From Breviolum minutum Mf 1.05b.01 (Eukaryota > Sar > Dinophyceae > Suessiales > Symbiodiniaceae), in contig DF239620.1 in NCBI GenBank assembly GCA_000507305.1, positions 1 to 64,000 of the forward strand: DNA of 64,000 bases, in the 5' to 3' direction. Of this stretch, positions 38,087 through 52,370 are shown piece by piece; within the stretch, counting starts at the first letter, position 1, and the number at the start of each line of letters is the position of its first letter. A program made the position numbers and the translations under genes. The notes under the pieces are model-generated. The model was given only the letters and a program-made list of their open reading frames with translations. It did no database searches and was not told where the DNA came from.

Positions 38087-40846
38087 GCCCTTCGAAGATT
38101 CATCGTTTCAGCACTTGGGAGGTGGATATCAACTGACAGAGGGGGATTTCGTAGCCGTAGCCGGGGAGAGATGCATGGGTACAAGTTTTATCACATTTTT
38201 TGGCCTTGATGATGTTTCCAGAATTGTTTTTTTAATCAGATTGCGCCCCAAGAATTGAATTTCCAAAGCTGGACTGAAAATGAAGCACCGGAAAAAGCAG
38301 GTTTGCGAGGCTCGCACCCAAAGCATTGGTTCTTTCAAGATGAAACGTTGACCATCACGAATGAATCACACAGTTTTGCTACTTTTTCGGCTGCACCAGT
38401 GGGCGAGTGAGTTGGGGCGTTGGGTGCATCTTTTTCCTCAGCGGGAAACCTCTACGGTTCAGGGAGGATCTGATTATAGCTTCACAGGGCTTTTCGGGCC
38501 GGCAACAAATCTGGAAGAGATGTTGAAAGAATATGAAGGAACTGTTTTTTTTTGTGATTCAATTAATTACTGTAGGTCTAGACCGCTTAAGACTGAAATG
38601 GAACCTGAAAATCATCATTTCCCTTAGTTTGGTAGGTATAATCTTTTGAATACGTCTTGAAGATGTTGGACGTACGCTGCGGGGAAGACAGTCTCCTACA
38701 GGGGAGGTTCAAGAACACAGGTGTTTCACAGCAGAGTTGAATTGCACAAGATGGCAAATAGGCATTAAAACACCATGTCGTCCTTGATGGGTGATCGGGG
38801 TATTTGCTTGTGTTTGTGCCCTTACATGCAGGTCGGGGCAAAAGCCATTCAACATTTAGAACAGCTAAGTGGAAGAGATTTTCATAACAGTTTCACCGTA
38901 GGATAGGATAATTATTCCCATGACAATAATGGCATAAGTGCATTGGCCCAAACCTTGACAAAGGGCCCTTTGTTGTCGGATTATCCACCGCTCTTCGGGA
39001 CCATCGTTTTTTTTTTCCAAATCACCAGTGACCATTTCACCTGAGACAGGCAGCAGCTTGTGAGGAGCGTTTGGAGGAGCGGCAACAGCCCTTGTTACCT
39101 TGTTGCTGTTGACCTTCGTTACTGCTTGAAAGTCACACCGTGTGTGATCATTGCACCTGTGAAATTTTCGGGAATTCGCAGGAAGTCCAAGTCAACCAAA
39201 CTTTGCTGCTTGGTAGGATCGGGACTCCTGAATCGATGGATCATCCTAAAGACCAGTCACTTTGTTTGGTCGACTGGACTTCCTGGGGGGAAACTTTTTC
39301 GTCCCATTCCGTCAGATGATCCGACAATTTTCGGTCACGGTGCCGTCCAGGTGACGCGTCTGGCCTTGGCACAGATGCAGAGTGAAGTGACGGCACAAGC
39401 CGAGCTGTTGGACCATGTCGGGGAGCTGATGGTGCTGACGGGTGATGTTGGTGGATTTTTATCGTTTGGATTTCCGGATGAGGGATGTGAAGATGCCATT
39501 GGTTTGTTGGATTTCCAGTGTGTGAGTGAAGAAGGTTTTTTGTTGAATATCTTCAGGTCTGCTTAACAATGGACGCTTTTGAAAGGAATCAATTACCATC
39601 CCCCCCAAGAGCTTAATTTGGATGGACATCCTCAATTGTGCCAGTAGGACCTGTAGGAGGTGTCAATCAACGCCTCCTTGAACCGAAGTTGGCTGACTGA
39701 CAGAACATATGTGGATCTTTTGGATGCAGGCACGGAGTATGACAATATGATTATGAAATTAAAAAACAATCCTTGATATGACCAGCAAGTATGTGAATAT
39801 GAATCACTGGAATTCTATCATTGTGAATATTTCTTCGAGGTCCAGCAGCAAGTGGTGGAGCTCATGGCACCTCCTGCCATGGAACGTTGTCAAAGGCTGG
39901 GATGGAGGGTGGTAAACGAGTCCCTTGGTTTCAACCAACCCCTTTTTGCTTCGGGCACTAAAATGCTATGCTGTATAAACACTTGGATATATTTGGATAC
40001 ATATATTTGCTCAATTGGCGGCTTCTACATGTGTCATTTTACGGAGGCCATGCTTGGTAGGATTTGCAGATTTGCCAATGGCGCCCTTGGCCAACCCCAT
40101 CCCATCCGTAACGCTGTGGGCAGCTCGAAGTTCAGAACGGTCCGCCTATCCGAGAAGAGCAGCATAGGCATGTGCGGCATGTGTGGCATTTGGTGGTTCA
40201 AAGTTTTGAGGGCCTGCGGTTTCGCGAACACTGATGAGTAGCATGTACAATGGGTACACTGCCACCTTCTCCACTTAAATTGCTTGAATTTTGGCAGATA
40301 CTGAAGGAGGCAGACGGGCCATCTAATTCAGATCCATCACTTGTCAAGAGTCATTAGCAATCCCTGGAACTTGTGCTTTGCCGGCGCTCCTTTTTACGTT
40401 AAAATAGGTGCCAAGCATCAACAAAATCCAGAACTCTCACCCAGCTATCAGGACAGATTTTTTCCAACTGATTCAACATCACCTTCACAAAAAACACCTC
40501 AAGTGGAAAGGTGGTTTTTATAGCTGATCCCTGGGTTGCTTCAACATACTATCAGCATCACCGTCAGTTCTCCTATTCTGAACACAGGTTCACCTGGGTC
40601 GGAGACGCCTCAGGCACATGTTGGGAACCTACGTGTGGTTGGTTGGAGACATATGAAACATTCACGAGTGGTAATTTTACGGTAAAGAAGCCACCAGTCC
40701 CATTGCCTGTGTTGGCCCTTCTACATCTTCGAAATGAATTTTCTATTCCAGGGTGGTGTCACGCAGTATGTGTTTTCAGGAGATTCTTGTAAGTCCATTT
40801 CACTTGGTGATTGGCGACTTGGAAGGCCGTTCCGGTGGGACCATTG
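38087..40846 (+). CDS. further exon candidates of an unrecognised gene
   Basis: Possible continuation of the gene at 28126-36963, or a separate gene. Candidates after clear AG acceptors: 38087 to about 38170 (two frames possible), 38488-38538 (FGPATNLEEMLKEYE, GA donor), 39351-39441 (VTRLALAQMQSEVTAQAELL, then DHVGELMVLT, GT donor), from 39730 (TEYDNMIMKLKNNP), 39840-39911 (VVELMAPPAMERCQRLGW, then GTAAAC donor), from 40070 (FANGALGQPHPIRNAVGSS) and from 40780 (FHLVIGDLEGRSGGTIA). A stretch at about 39110-39317 (GRIGTPESMDHPKDQSL) is also coding-like. The phase of 39441 fits 39730; the other links are unproven. Confidence 0.35.
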
Positions 40847-40849
40847 CGA

Positions 40850-43800
40850 AGTGTTTTGCCGCATCTAGCCAGCATTCTGGATGGGATGTGGATGGGCATT
40901 CCCGAGTTTTTGCAGTGTTCACAAACCGAAATACCAATCTAGAGATAGCAAGGTAATTCCATGCTTCCCCTTGTCCAAAAAAGCAGCAACTTGAAAGCAA
41001 TCATTAAATATACATACATAAAATCAAAAAAACTGAGGTTCACAGAAGTGTCTTGGAGTTCTGCACCACTGCACAGCCTGATAAAGATTCTGGACCTCGT
41101 ATGAAACAATGGGATCCAATTGATACAATACCCTGAAAGCCTGTTGCATTCCAGTACTTGGCATATCTCAAAACTACGACAAAGCGGCACTCACACACAA
41201 ACACACACCGGTAAAAGTCTCTAGTCAAGTCAAATTATAGTTCCGGCAGGTGATGTCAGGCCATTCTGGGTAGTAACTGCTGAGAATTCTCCCTGACACT
41301 TGAAGTCTTTTCCGTTTGTGAAATGTCATTTCATTTGGTGTACACGCATTCACAACATAGTACACCCTTATTTGGCAAGAGAACCTGGGTGCCATGAACC
41401 ATTTCTCATTTCTCTGTAACGCCCAGGTCTCATCGCTTGGACACCCCTCCGTCGCTGGGTGATGCTCCAGAGGTCTCCTGGGAGTCTGTGATGTTTCGAC
41501 CTACTAAGCACAGTGGTACCACTACTACAAAGCTTGTCTCCAGTAGCGTTGTAGGCAATATACGTCAAGAATCATCAAGAATCCAATGTCTGGGCTCTGC
41601 GTACCTCCAACCTTATTGCTAGTAGGATGTGAGGCCGACTGCAGCCTGACATGGCTGGAACATCGCCTCGAACATGGCTGACACCAGGTCACCGGTGTGT
41701 GGTCTCGCCCTGACCGCGATAGATCTTTGGAGGCACCTTGTTCATGGGAAACTAAGGCTAAGGTCCACCTTCGCAGTTCATTTTGCATAGATTCATGGCT
41801 GGCTTTTTCAATGTCGAATTTGAGCCCACTGTACTTGAAACCTTTGAGACTGAGATATGAAATGTGAATGCGACCAAAAAAAACCTTCCGGGGAAAAACC
41901 GTGTAGGGAAGTACACAGATGCAATGTCGCTACGGCTGTCCAACCTAACGCGTCCGATTTTTCAGGTTGACGATGCAGAGCAGACTGTGGATAACCAAAC
42001 TGCTTTGATAGCGCGCAGCTGAAGCAAATTAGGGTGGCATTTGGGTGACATTGTAGCACCAGAGACATCAACAAAAATCGCCAAAAATCAGTCCCCCAAA
42101 ACTGGTCACACGTTTCCAGGGGAATGTGAAAGGTTGTTACCTTAAATCTTCTTGTTTTGTTGACGAATACGACAGCTTGGTTGCTGGAGGGCTCATGGAG
42201 ATCCAATGAGGTACTGACAAATGTATCTCCTGTGATTTGAGTAGGTGTGCCAGTACCCAGATGGTCCTATTGCCATTTCATGTCCTTGATTTAATGGGGC
42301 AGGGGCAGGGACGTCTAATAAAGCTACAACTTGACATCAGTACACGCAGTGTCAGTTCAGCTTATTTCCAGCTTGGGATCAATGTGCCTTTTCTGTATAA
42401 CAAAGAAACAACGAAACAAGCAATAGTGACTCAGTCTTCTGATTTGGGCAAGAAACACTCGAGTTTGATGATACAGATCGGCGATGCTCACCCAGTGACC
42501 TATACTACCACCTTCCAAGTTTCCAAGAGTGGAATTCGCGGTAGGTCACTGCCGGTAGTCAATGTTGCTAATGCGTAGGGTAGGAGGGATACCTCCAATT
42601 GCAAATGGAAGGTCACTCAAACGTAGGGACCCAGCAAAATGGCTGAAACATGCATTCTGCATTCACAAACGCCGGGTTTGAGACCACGTGCTCAAAGAAA
42701 CATTAGTGGCTTGAAAACAGGAGATACGATTCGGTTGATGTAAGATGATTTAAGGGCCCCAAAGAAGCCTTGAGACATTCCCAAGAAATATCTTGATTGT
42801 TTCATGCTTTGCTCTGAAAGCCACTCATGATTGAAAAAAAAACAATTTTGGAAGCATGCAAGCCACTGCAGTTTGTGGCCATTCCCGAGCGATTTGCTAT
42901 CTCCGGGAGTTCCCGAGACGTGAGGAGCTACAAATTGCTTATGCCTCAGATGATTCAGCGATCAACGACTCAGCTCGAGCATGTAAAATTGTAAAACAGC
43001 AGCCCTGTGGATGACTTTCGTCGAGGGTTGATGGGTTGATGGTTCAACTTTTAAGGATCGCCATGAGTCGAAGCCTGACAGTGAAACTGATACTGTGATA
43101 CCCTACAGGGCTTCTTGTGTGACCCAAGATTCCTGGTTGCACTTATTGTGAATCTGAAGCCACCTTTTAAAAAACGAAGGCGAGACATGACTTACTGTAA
43201 ATGAAAGGAAGAGGTGCCCTGGAATGACAGGACCGGAGCTACTGGAGCCAAAATGGAAAGGTCGAAATGCTCTGGAATTTGTTTGTTGCAGCGTTGCTTT
43301 CAGGATCAACCAAGATCAAACACATAAAACACAAGCCATCCAGCGCGACAGCATGTTCCTACTCTAAGAAGCTCTAACTTCAGATTATTTTCCTTTTACA
43401 CATATGATGCTTTTAGAGAAGTTTGCTACATTCAATGTAGTTCAACGCTCATATTTTGGCAAACCAGCCCACTTTGGTCACATCCATAGCCCATGCATAG
43501 TGAGACAGTTTCACGCCCAAACCACTAAAATGGGAAGCAGCAAGGCTGGAAAATTCAAGACATCAGATCTCACGTTGATCGGGGATGTGCCATAGTTGCA
43601 GATTTCCTCTTGGACAGACCAGTCTCTTTTCTGGTAGAATACTGTACTTCATTTGTACGGACAACACGTGACTAAGCACCATGATCATGTTTGATTCTCC
43701 CAAATTCAATCTTTCGCCAATTCTCCTACCATCAAAACGTGGCATTATTCGACCGGCGAGGCCGATGGTCCTGTGGGGCGACAAACTCGTACGAAGAGCA

Positions 43801-44669
43801 TTGCGGTGTCCGATCGAGGACACCAGCTTGTCGGAAGTGCTTTGAAATTTCATCGCTTGGTCGGTCAATCTGCATGTCACCACCAAAGGATACAGAGGAT
43901 ATCATGGTAAATACGGTACGTATTACAGAGCAATTTTTCGAAAGGTTTCCAAGATTGTTCCACATTTTCAATAGAACCCAATCCTTCGTGCAAATGGGAG
44001 AAATTAGGCTTCTTACTGTTCCAAGGTTGGCAAGCAGAAACATACCAAGCACGTTCCTACATGCATATTATTTGGTTGTTTGTTGGGAATGTCGCTGGGT
44101 TTCTTTGCAATTTCTGTTCCCTTACTTTGCACAAAGGTTCTTTTATTCTCTTGTTATTTTGGCCATTCAAAAAGGAATCAGAAGGAACAAGGTGAAAGTT
44201 ACACGCACATTTACAGATTATATACACAGAAACATGTAGTGTACATACATATGTACACGATCATGCAAGTATATTTTTAGACCCTTGTGCACCCGTAATG
44301 TCCGTACAATGTACAATCACTCTACACATGCCTGTGTACATGCAAATGTACGTAAAGTAGATACATATATTATACATGCATGCAAAGCCATGAAGGGTAT
44401 AGGTCAATGTATCGAATCAATACTACTGTACAAAGTTGTTCGATGTTTGCACAATAAGTAGGGCACAGACTTGCAAATTCGTACATCCAGTAACTGGAAC
44501 GTATCATTGCTTGTTTTGTGCAATCAAGTCCTTGATTTGATCTGCGTTTAAAGCAATGGTTCCTAATTAATCTAAATGGAGTTATCCGAAAGTAAAAACT
44601 ACCTTCAACTGGATTGAACCTTAGTTGACCAGCCCCAAAACATCTTGATAGTAAGTTACAAGTGCACAG
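40850..44669. other. no confirmed gene; several open stretches
   Basis: A 113-codon + strand open frame at 42237-42578 (segments LDISTRSVSSAYFQLGI and MIQIGDAHPVTYTTTFQ) and another at 43404-43595 look protein-like but lack partner exons. At 43690-43890 both strands are open in several frames, so no choice can be made. Around 41410-41500 two frames after a GCCCAG acceptor are equally plausible. AT-rich repeats lie at about 44210-44400. Confidence 0.3.
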
Positions 44670-47600
44670 GTATTTGGGAGGGCCTTCTCACCGAAGCAGC
44701 GTGGTGCCCAGCTCCCACCCTTCCAAGACTTGGCTGCCTCCAAAGTTGTTTCACCAACAATGGTGTGTATGTTTCTTAGTGGAGTGACTGATCTTTATAC
44801 CCTCCTGGAAACAAACATATCCCATTTTAAAGGTACTTTTGAGTCGATGATTTTTCCAAACTTCCCCAGGTGGGATATGTTAATTCCCTGGTGGGTACGT
44901 CTCTGGGCGGCACCCTGGCGGTGGATCGCCCAGCTGAGGCCATCGCCTTCCGTGCACCTGATACCAAGGTCTTATGCATGGGACGTGTGGAAGCTTAGCA
45001 TGTCTCCTATAGAGGGTCATACCTTCACCACCTTCACCCATAGAAACAGCACATTTCACATCAAAATGACAAACTCCAAGTAGAGTCTTACAGCTATGCC
45101 AGGCTCTGGCATTGGCAAGCGCTCCTTACTTCAGGCAGGGTACAGAAGGGGAAGGTGAAGAACGATGACGAGGATGATGATTTGCTGGAAAGGTGGCAAA
45201 GTTGAAGCATGGAGGAACTTTCAAATGCAAGGGCGTTGATGTGATTGAACATATCCCTGGTTGACTTGCGTTGTGAATACTCTTTTTGCATCTAAGTTTT
45301 GAATGTTTCTTAGCTTTCAAGCGAACCATAGCCAGTCCATCAGGTTATGCGCACAATTATTTTATTTTGTTTCATTGTTTTTGGTTGAACTGGTCTTGGT
45401 CTCCGCCAGGCCTTACATCAATATGCCTGTCCCCTGGCAGCCAGCACGGAAGCTGCCATGAAAACAGGGGCAGAGCACAGTCGAGCCGTCGGCTTGGGAG
45501 CTCAAGCGTCATCTGCGGGGGCAACGGATATCTTGAGAAATGCCTGGCAGAGATTTTCTAAGGCTTGGAATTTGCTCATTTCGGTGCCCGGGGGCCTCTG
45601 AGTCAACTGGGGGGGTTGGAATTATGAAGATGAAACCAAAGACCTACTGGGGGTCCCCAGATCTTTACACTAGGGCAAGGGGGTGCGTGGCCGACCCGGG
45701 GGAATAGAGGTCATGCAAGGTGGGATTTGGTTGGATCACTGACAATGTACAACGGACTTTTCCATTTCCAGCTGAGGAGTTTTATGTCCATGAAGTTGTG
45801 GGAGGATGGACCTTTTTCGTTGCAGCGCAATCGTTTTGAAGAGATTTTGTGAAGCAAAGGTTTTGTCACGCGAGACGTAGACAGCCCAAGTCCAAGGCTT
45901 CTGAGTATACATCTGAGAGGGTGCATATCTCATTGTTGCTTGAAAGACCCTGCACACCGTGCCGAGCAAATTCTTGGAGTCTAGTCGTTGGCTGTAGAGC
46001 AAAACGACACCCATAGATATTTCGATCCAGGGACCACCCCTCAGAGATTCTGCAAAGTCAACAAAGACAACCCACACTTTTCCCAAACATTTTTGAATGT
46101 AGCAAATGTAGCAGTCTTCGCAACAGATGGTGTTTGTTTGGGATAGATGACCTGCGGCAGTCGAAGCAAGCCACTGCATTGATCAGACCATTCCTTCCCG
46201 CTTCGTTTCTGAACCAGCACCACGGTGTCAGCCCATGTCGTCCTTGTTCGATGGTCAGCGTGGCGTTGTGCTGGTGACATGTCTTGGCGCATATTTCCTG
46301 TCCATGGCGATGATTTATCAGACACCTGCCTGCCGGAAAGCTGGAAATCAAGGCATGAAGGTCTGATGAAATCGACGTGGATTGGACACTGTTTGTTAAA
46401 AAAGAGCAAAAGGAACATTCACTTCACCAGTGCAGTTCATAGATGGGTCTGGGCACTTGATCTTTTATTATCCTTTGGGTCCCTACACTCAGAATTCCAA
46501 ATAGCTTCTGAGGAGGCACTTGAGTCCCAAAGACTACCCCAAACTCCAAATCTCGAAGGTATTATATACATATATAAATCTATGGAGTCTTCTCTTTTTT
46601 GCAACTGTTTTTCTTGGAAAGTTGGGTTTCAAGTTTCAACGATCATGCGGTTCTCAACTTTCACTGAAACTTGGTGGCCCCGATTCCTGTATTCTTTCTT
46701 CTCTTCTAAAGAAATGCATCATGTTATTGACTTTTCATGTTTCGGAAAATGAGCGACAAAAGCAAACTTTCGGATGTTTCGGCATTCGGAAAGGAAAGCC
46801 TGTTTGGATACTGAGGATGAGTCCATTCTTCCAGCTCTATGCGCAAGAAACTTGTGGTGCGAGCACCAGCACGGTGGGTCTGATCTTCGCTGTTATGCCA
46901 TCGGCTTGCTTCATAGGTGAGGGTCCGTGATGTCGATTTGGTCAACTGCCGATGGGATTTCAAGTATATAACATGGCTTCGATTTATTTTGCTCCAGGAC
47001 CCTTCAAATTGTGATGCGGGTTGTGGCAAGGGTCTGTAGTCACTGTAGTGATAAACATGAAGCACTTGAGGACTTGATGGACTTCTTTCAATCGATTCAG
47101 AATTTAAGGGCTCAGAAAGTGGCGTGACTTGCCATGCCTTTCTCCAGTTGCAGACAAACATTCCACTTGTTGACTGACAGTAAAAATAGGGGCCAAACAT
47201 CAAGCTGCCGCTAATCGTGGCATGCAGAATACTGACAGTGCACCGCTATTTTGGATTTTTTGGATTTCTCAGAAAATTCCAAGGTCTTCCACCGTCACCA
47301 TAGCGCAATAAGCCGAGAGTTGCACACCAAAATTTCATGACGCCCTCACCTGACCTCCCTGCAATTGATGGTTGAATGGAGTGAAACCTCAAATTTTCAG
47401 TTTGACTTCGCTTGGTTAACATATGCAAATGAAAATAAATCCATACACTTGGCATTTCGTTTCCCAGGTAGCATTATTCACAATTCACCATCTATCAACG
47501 TACTGGCTTGACTTTTTGGTAGCCTCGTAGGTAAGGAATGGTAAGTGCAATTTTGCTGTTTTCGCAGTGATTTTGTGAATCATTTCTTGCCTAGAGAAAA

Positions 47601-50600
47601 TGGTCGCCTTTTTTCCATGTCGATTGCAGGGAACCTGGCGATGGGTTCCATGATCAACAGGCCAGAATCGGCCAGAATCGGCCGATGCTATGAAGCAATG
47701 AATAGTTATGCATAGTTGCGAGGTGTTTTGATGTCATCCAATGCTTGCGGGTGGTATCTTCACCCATCTGAGACGAAAATCACCTACACCAGTTGGCCCT
47801 TGGCAAAACCACAGCAGCCTCAGCTTTAAAATCCACCCGGTTGAATCAATCTGGAGGTTTGGAGTAGAAGTGATGCTGAACTCTGGCCTTGTGCTATTGG
47901 CCGTGAGCTCCCTAGGCTTTGGCCTTTCCAACTCTGTTGAAGGTGGGGAAACTGGTTGACACAGGCTTTGCCTGAAAAGCTGGCAGTTTTCAGTCGTTTT
48001 GATTTGGGAAGATAGAACGCTGAACATCTTCAGCATTTAGAGACTTGAAGACGAATCAGACCTCTAGAGTCCTTCACAGCTTTGTGTTCATGAACAAAAC
48101 ACTTGGAATTTCCAGCAACTATTTTTGAAGCTAGGTCTCTGAATTTCTGAACACTAGAGTCAGAATGTTTCACAGGCAACCAACTTGACCTCCATGAACA
48201 ACCTCTCTCTGCCAGGCTGGATGTTTTGGCGCTCACTGCAGGGTTTGGCCACCGCACCAATTTATACCTCCATCAGCTGCTAGCTTCAACAAGGTGTTAG
48301 GTTGCCAAAAGATCATAGTGACTGGAAGGGTGGCTGAATCCTGACATATGGGGATGTTGAGCTACAAGGAAGCCAATGGAAACCTTGAGAAAGACTCATT
48401 TCTAGCCTTTCGATGGTTTTCTTCCCTAGTTGCGTGGGTCATTCACTAAGGACAAGCCAGACAATGCTCATACCCTGTATTTTTCCGCTGACCACAATAC
48501 CACTTTTCGATCTTTGGGGAATCATTGGCCCTTGAGGTTGATGGACTTTCTGTGGAGTGAAAGCCAGTTTTTTTGTTTGCATTTTGTTGCCCCGGACATC
48601 ATGGATCGTTTTGGCATAATATTGGATTCTTGGATCCACATCCTATCAGCTCACTGGTAGATATTTTAGGTCAGGTGACAGCATTGGAATGTCTGCTCTT
48701 GCCACTTTGAGAGGTTCCATCCTTTTCCGCATACACCGCTCAAGAGTCAGTTCAATTTATGTGATTCTATTGCAAATTACCAGTCATACTGCCATACTCG
48801 CTGAATCGTATGTATACTCGGGATTTCCCACTCAATTCCTTGAAGGGGGGAACAAAAGCATTTTTGCTCGCAAGCTTATGGAGCTGTTCAAACTGGTGAC
48901 AACACGGCCCAAGAGGGATTGAGATGGGAGCAGTCAGCGAGTGTTGATAGAGTTGTTTTCCTCCGGTAACTTGCGACCCTCAACAATAGATGAATGAAAT
49001 GTGTCTTTGACAAGTGGGGTGTTGTGACGTATTTTTGCACCCTGAGAAGCGCTGGCTGTTTTTATACTCACGTCAAGTTGTATCACAATGGATTCAAGAA
49101 TTCCAGGTTCCAAGAACCGAATCCACATTCCCATCCAATTCAGGTACGCGCTTAGCGCGGACCTTCACTGGCAATGGAGAGTTCAATCGTGTGGTCGGCT
49201 TACAGGCCCCCCATTCCTAGCTAGACTTGGTGGAATGAGACAGAAAATGATGGATATTGAAAGTCTACGACCAAAAGGAGTTGTAAGTGTGCCAACTTTC
49301 CAGCAGATTGGGAGAGCTAGGGTAATTTTTTTTTGGCTTTTGGGCTACTTTTTTGCGCAACGCACTCCCTGTCAGGAAGTCTTCGGAAACGTGGGTGTTA
49401 CCATTGGCCCGTTTTTGGGTGGCTGCTTGGTGAAGATCTCGAAGTTTGTGGGTTGGGTGGCTCCCTACCTAGAATCACTGAAACAAATACGCCCACGCCT
49501 CATAAGTGGTAGGGTCTATTGGGACTTGTACGACATGGGAATCTTCCGCCAACAATGCGTCTGGTTTAAAAAGGATGGACTACCCTCCACACAATGAGTT
49601 GAGATAATACCAGTGACCACATAACCTTCATTAATGTTGGAACAAAAGATTTGAAGGCAGGGAAGAAAGCGGATGTCAAGACTTCAAGACTTCTCCGTTT
49701 GAAATGAGCTAAGGAGTACTCTTCGAATATGGAGGTATTTGGTTTGGGTTTTTTCCACGGAGCCATGGAGCACAGGGACAGGGATTTGGGGCAGCCGATT
49801 GGGTTACCTTGTTTGGGATCGGATTTCTGAGATCCTTTGATTGGATTTTCAATCAGGGCACTCCATTCCGAATCAAGTCAGCAGGAGACATGCCATGTAG
49901 GATGAGCTTTCTGATGTATGCCATTCTGCCATTCTGCCATATTCTGCCATCAAAAGACTCAACGGAATTTTGTCTCTGAATCGCGAGAGCGAAGGCTTTC
50001 TGCTTCCCTTTGCCGTGAGCGCTGGTTTGCACCTTCTCTTTGTAGGAGTAGCTTGGTTTCAAATTGGTTGGTCCATGTCCATGTCGTGGTTTCACGAACT
50101 CGCGATGAATGTTGCTGCGTCATGTGTTACAAAAGCAGGCCGACCTGGATAGTAAGACGAGTAGACCCAGTAGGCAACTGGAGGGACGGGCCTGATTACC
50201 ATTATAAAATCCAAGGATAATGTCCTTTGCCCCGATGTTAGTAAGAAGCTGCCATGTTAAATCAGGTTCGATTTGTTTTTCAACTAACTCTGGTCCGACT
50301 ATCCTCACAAACTTGCAATTGCCATCTTCTTGAATCACCCATGGAACCTACCCACCTACCTCCCTTCTCGATGGTTTTTATAGTTATAGGTTGTAGACAA
50401 TAGTAGATTCTTAGTCAGTAATGCTTGTATCCCAGCTTGGGGGATGCAAATATGCTAGTGTTATGATATTATACAACTATGTAACTATGTATGATCATAG
50501 CCATAAGAATCGACCGATTTCTGAACTGAACAAAATCATCACCCAGAACTCACCGTTTTTTCATGTGTTTTCAAAAAAATACGGGCATGAATCACCTGAG

Positions 50601-50763
50601 TTTTTTTTTTTTTCCAAAACTTCGGCACCAGATCTCCTTCTGTGGTCGCACGCCCACCGGCAGCGGCTCTGAGCCTTTGATGGAAGGTGCCTGGGAGTGG
50701 CGTGCGGGGTGCGAGCGATCTGTTTTTTGGAATCCTTTTCGATTGGAACACGTTGAAGCTTAG
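44670..50763 (+). CDS. unrecognised membrane protein, C-terminal part complete
   Basis: Function not recognised. Exons: 44670-44762, 44870-44968, 45410-45562, one from 45772 to about 45848, 46232-46352 (start may be 46218), 47865-47942, 49995-50134 and 50632-50763 ending in TAG. The N-terminal part is soluble (GRAFSPKQRGAQLPPFQDLA, LVGTSLGGTLAVDRPAEAIA, GLGAQASSAGATDILRNAW). It is followed by hydrophobic segments in three exons: VVLVTCLGAYFLSMAMIY, SGLVLLAVSSLGFGLS and AGLHLLFVGVAWFQIGW. The last exon reads FCGRTPTGSGSEPLMEGAWE and follows a long T-rich pyrimidine tract. Donors at 45563, 46353 and 50135 are GC. The phase-1 links 46352 to 47865 to 49995 fit exactly; the link into 46232 is not settled. 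The 5' end is not found. It could be a small multi-pass protein of an endomembrane or plastid membrane. Confidence 0.45.
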
Positions 50764-51862
50764 GAAAAATGCCAAGGATGAACGTGGCACCTCCTGAGAG
50801 TTGAAGTAGGGAAAAAAACAGAACAAAACAAGGCGATTGGAGGGGTTCCTTCTGGGGATGGCTCCCCATGAGCAATGGAGTGGGGAGTAGTCAATCCCTG
50901 CAGGCTCTGAGTTGGAGGAAGACAGTAGTGTGGCTTGGTCCAAATGGCCTAACCCTCGTGGCCCTCGTCAGTCAGTTCATGGGAGTATAAGACACATTAA
51001 GTAAACAGCGATGGATGAAGTGATTAAGTAGAGGTTAAGAGTTTGAGCTTTCAACTTCCTTTGTTTCATTGCTGGTAGACATTGATCATGTGCTTGAGAA
51101 CTTTGATCTTCTTTGATTTGGCTTCCATCCCTCTGTGTCAAATACCAAAATTCAAGTGACATTATTGATCGAAGCAGCCTGTGCAGTGCGCGTTTCAATA
51201 GTTTCCACCTTTTTTCCTTCAACTTTGTCCCTTTCTCTCGCTGAATATTTTTCTTTCTAAAAGGTCACGGTTGCCTCAGTGTCGACTCTGCGTTTGCTTC
51301 TATTGAGCGGCATCGGAGCGTTGTGCTTGGGTGTTTGGGGTGGTTTCGAACCACTGCTCGGCACCTCGTCCGCATGGTAATAGTTGGCAGTTGAGAAGGA
51401 AAGCATGAAAACACACATAATTTGAAGGTCGACAAAATTGACTGACATATTTTTTGATGGATGGTCCTGAAACAATCAATTTGACTACAAAAGCCAGACG
51501 ATATCAAGTTGCAAGTCATTCATCTGAAGTTTCTTCATACGCTCAACAGTTTGTGGATTCCTGACCGATGCATCGCTGCAATATTGTGACACTTTAATTT
51601 TATGCTTAACTCAAAAACGACAGTTTGTCAAGGCCAGAGGTTCAGTTCTCCTTTCTCTTGAAACAAAGTAGCCTCGACTTGCTGTTTTGGGTTTCTCAGG
51701 GTCAACTGAACTGCTCATCCCAGGTGATCACTTTATCCAGGCCACTTGGCTTGGTGATGTCATTTCAAGTTTCGCGAACCAATAGGAGTGGGCTTGAGAG
51801 GTTAGTGAACTTGATTTTTTTATACCACCAGATTCGCATATGGTTATTAACCCACATATTTG

Positions 51863-51896
<34 letters not shown>

Positions 51897-52255
51897 TGTA
51901 TCTCTAAATGCAACCGAAGAAGATCCTCATGGGTCTGGCAGGTGTTGGGACCAATCAGCCAATCCTTGATCGGCTTCTTGATGTCTTTGCCTGGGAGCCT
52001 GATGTGTGTGGCACCTGTGCATGTAAAAACATCACATCAGTATCATATTTCTTTTGTCATACAGATTCAACATGATTCAATTTTGGATGAGCTGAGCCGA
52101 CGGGAAAGTGTATTTGTAATGAGGTTTTGCGGGACGTTTCCCATCAAACCTCACAGTTTTAAAGAGAACTTTAGTCTTCTCAACTAGTCACTAGAGAGAA
52201 TTGGGCACTTTTTTTTGACCACCTGACCTTGTTTTTTTGACCCCTGGCTTTTTGG
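50764..52255. other. no supported gene
   Basis: Spacer after the membrane-protein gene. Contains an AT microsatellite at about 51863-51897. Open frames around 51625-51970 run into this repeat and show no motif. Confidence 0.4.
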
Positions 52256-52270
52256 TTTTTGACCCTTTTC

Positions 52271-52370
52271 GCGGGGACATAGCACCCTTCACGGGTACAT
52301 AGCGCCCTTCACGGGTACATAGCGCCCTTCACGGGTACATAGCGCCCTTCGCGGGTATATAGCGCCCTTG
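52271..52370 (+). repeat. five-copy 20-bp minisatellite
   Basis: Five consecutive 20-bp units of the form ACGGGTACATAGCGCCCTTC (52271, 52291, 52311, 52331 and 52351). Three internal copies are identical; the first and last carry a few substitutions. A partial echo (TAGCGCCACG) follows. Confidence 0.9.

Noticed and set aside
49088-49597. 169-codon + strand ORF
   Set aside because: One of the longest ORFs, but it lies in the intron between 47942 and 49995, lacks recognisable motifs, and overlaps other open frames.
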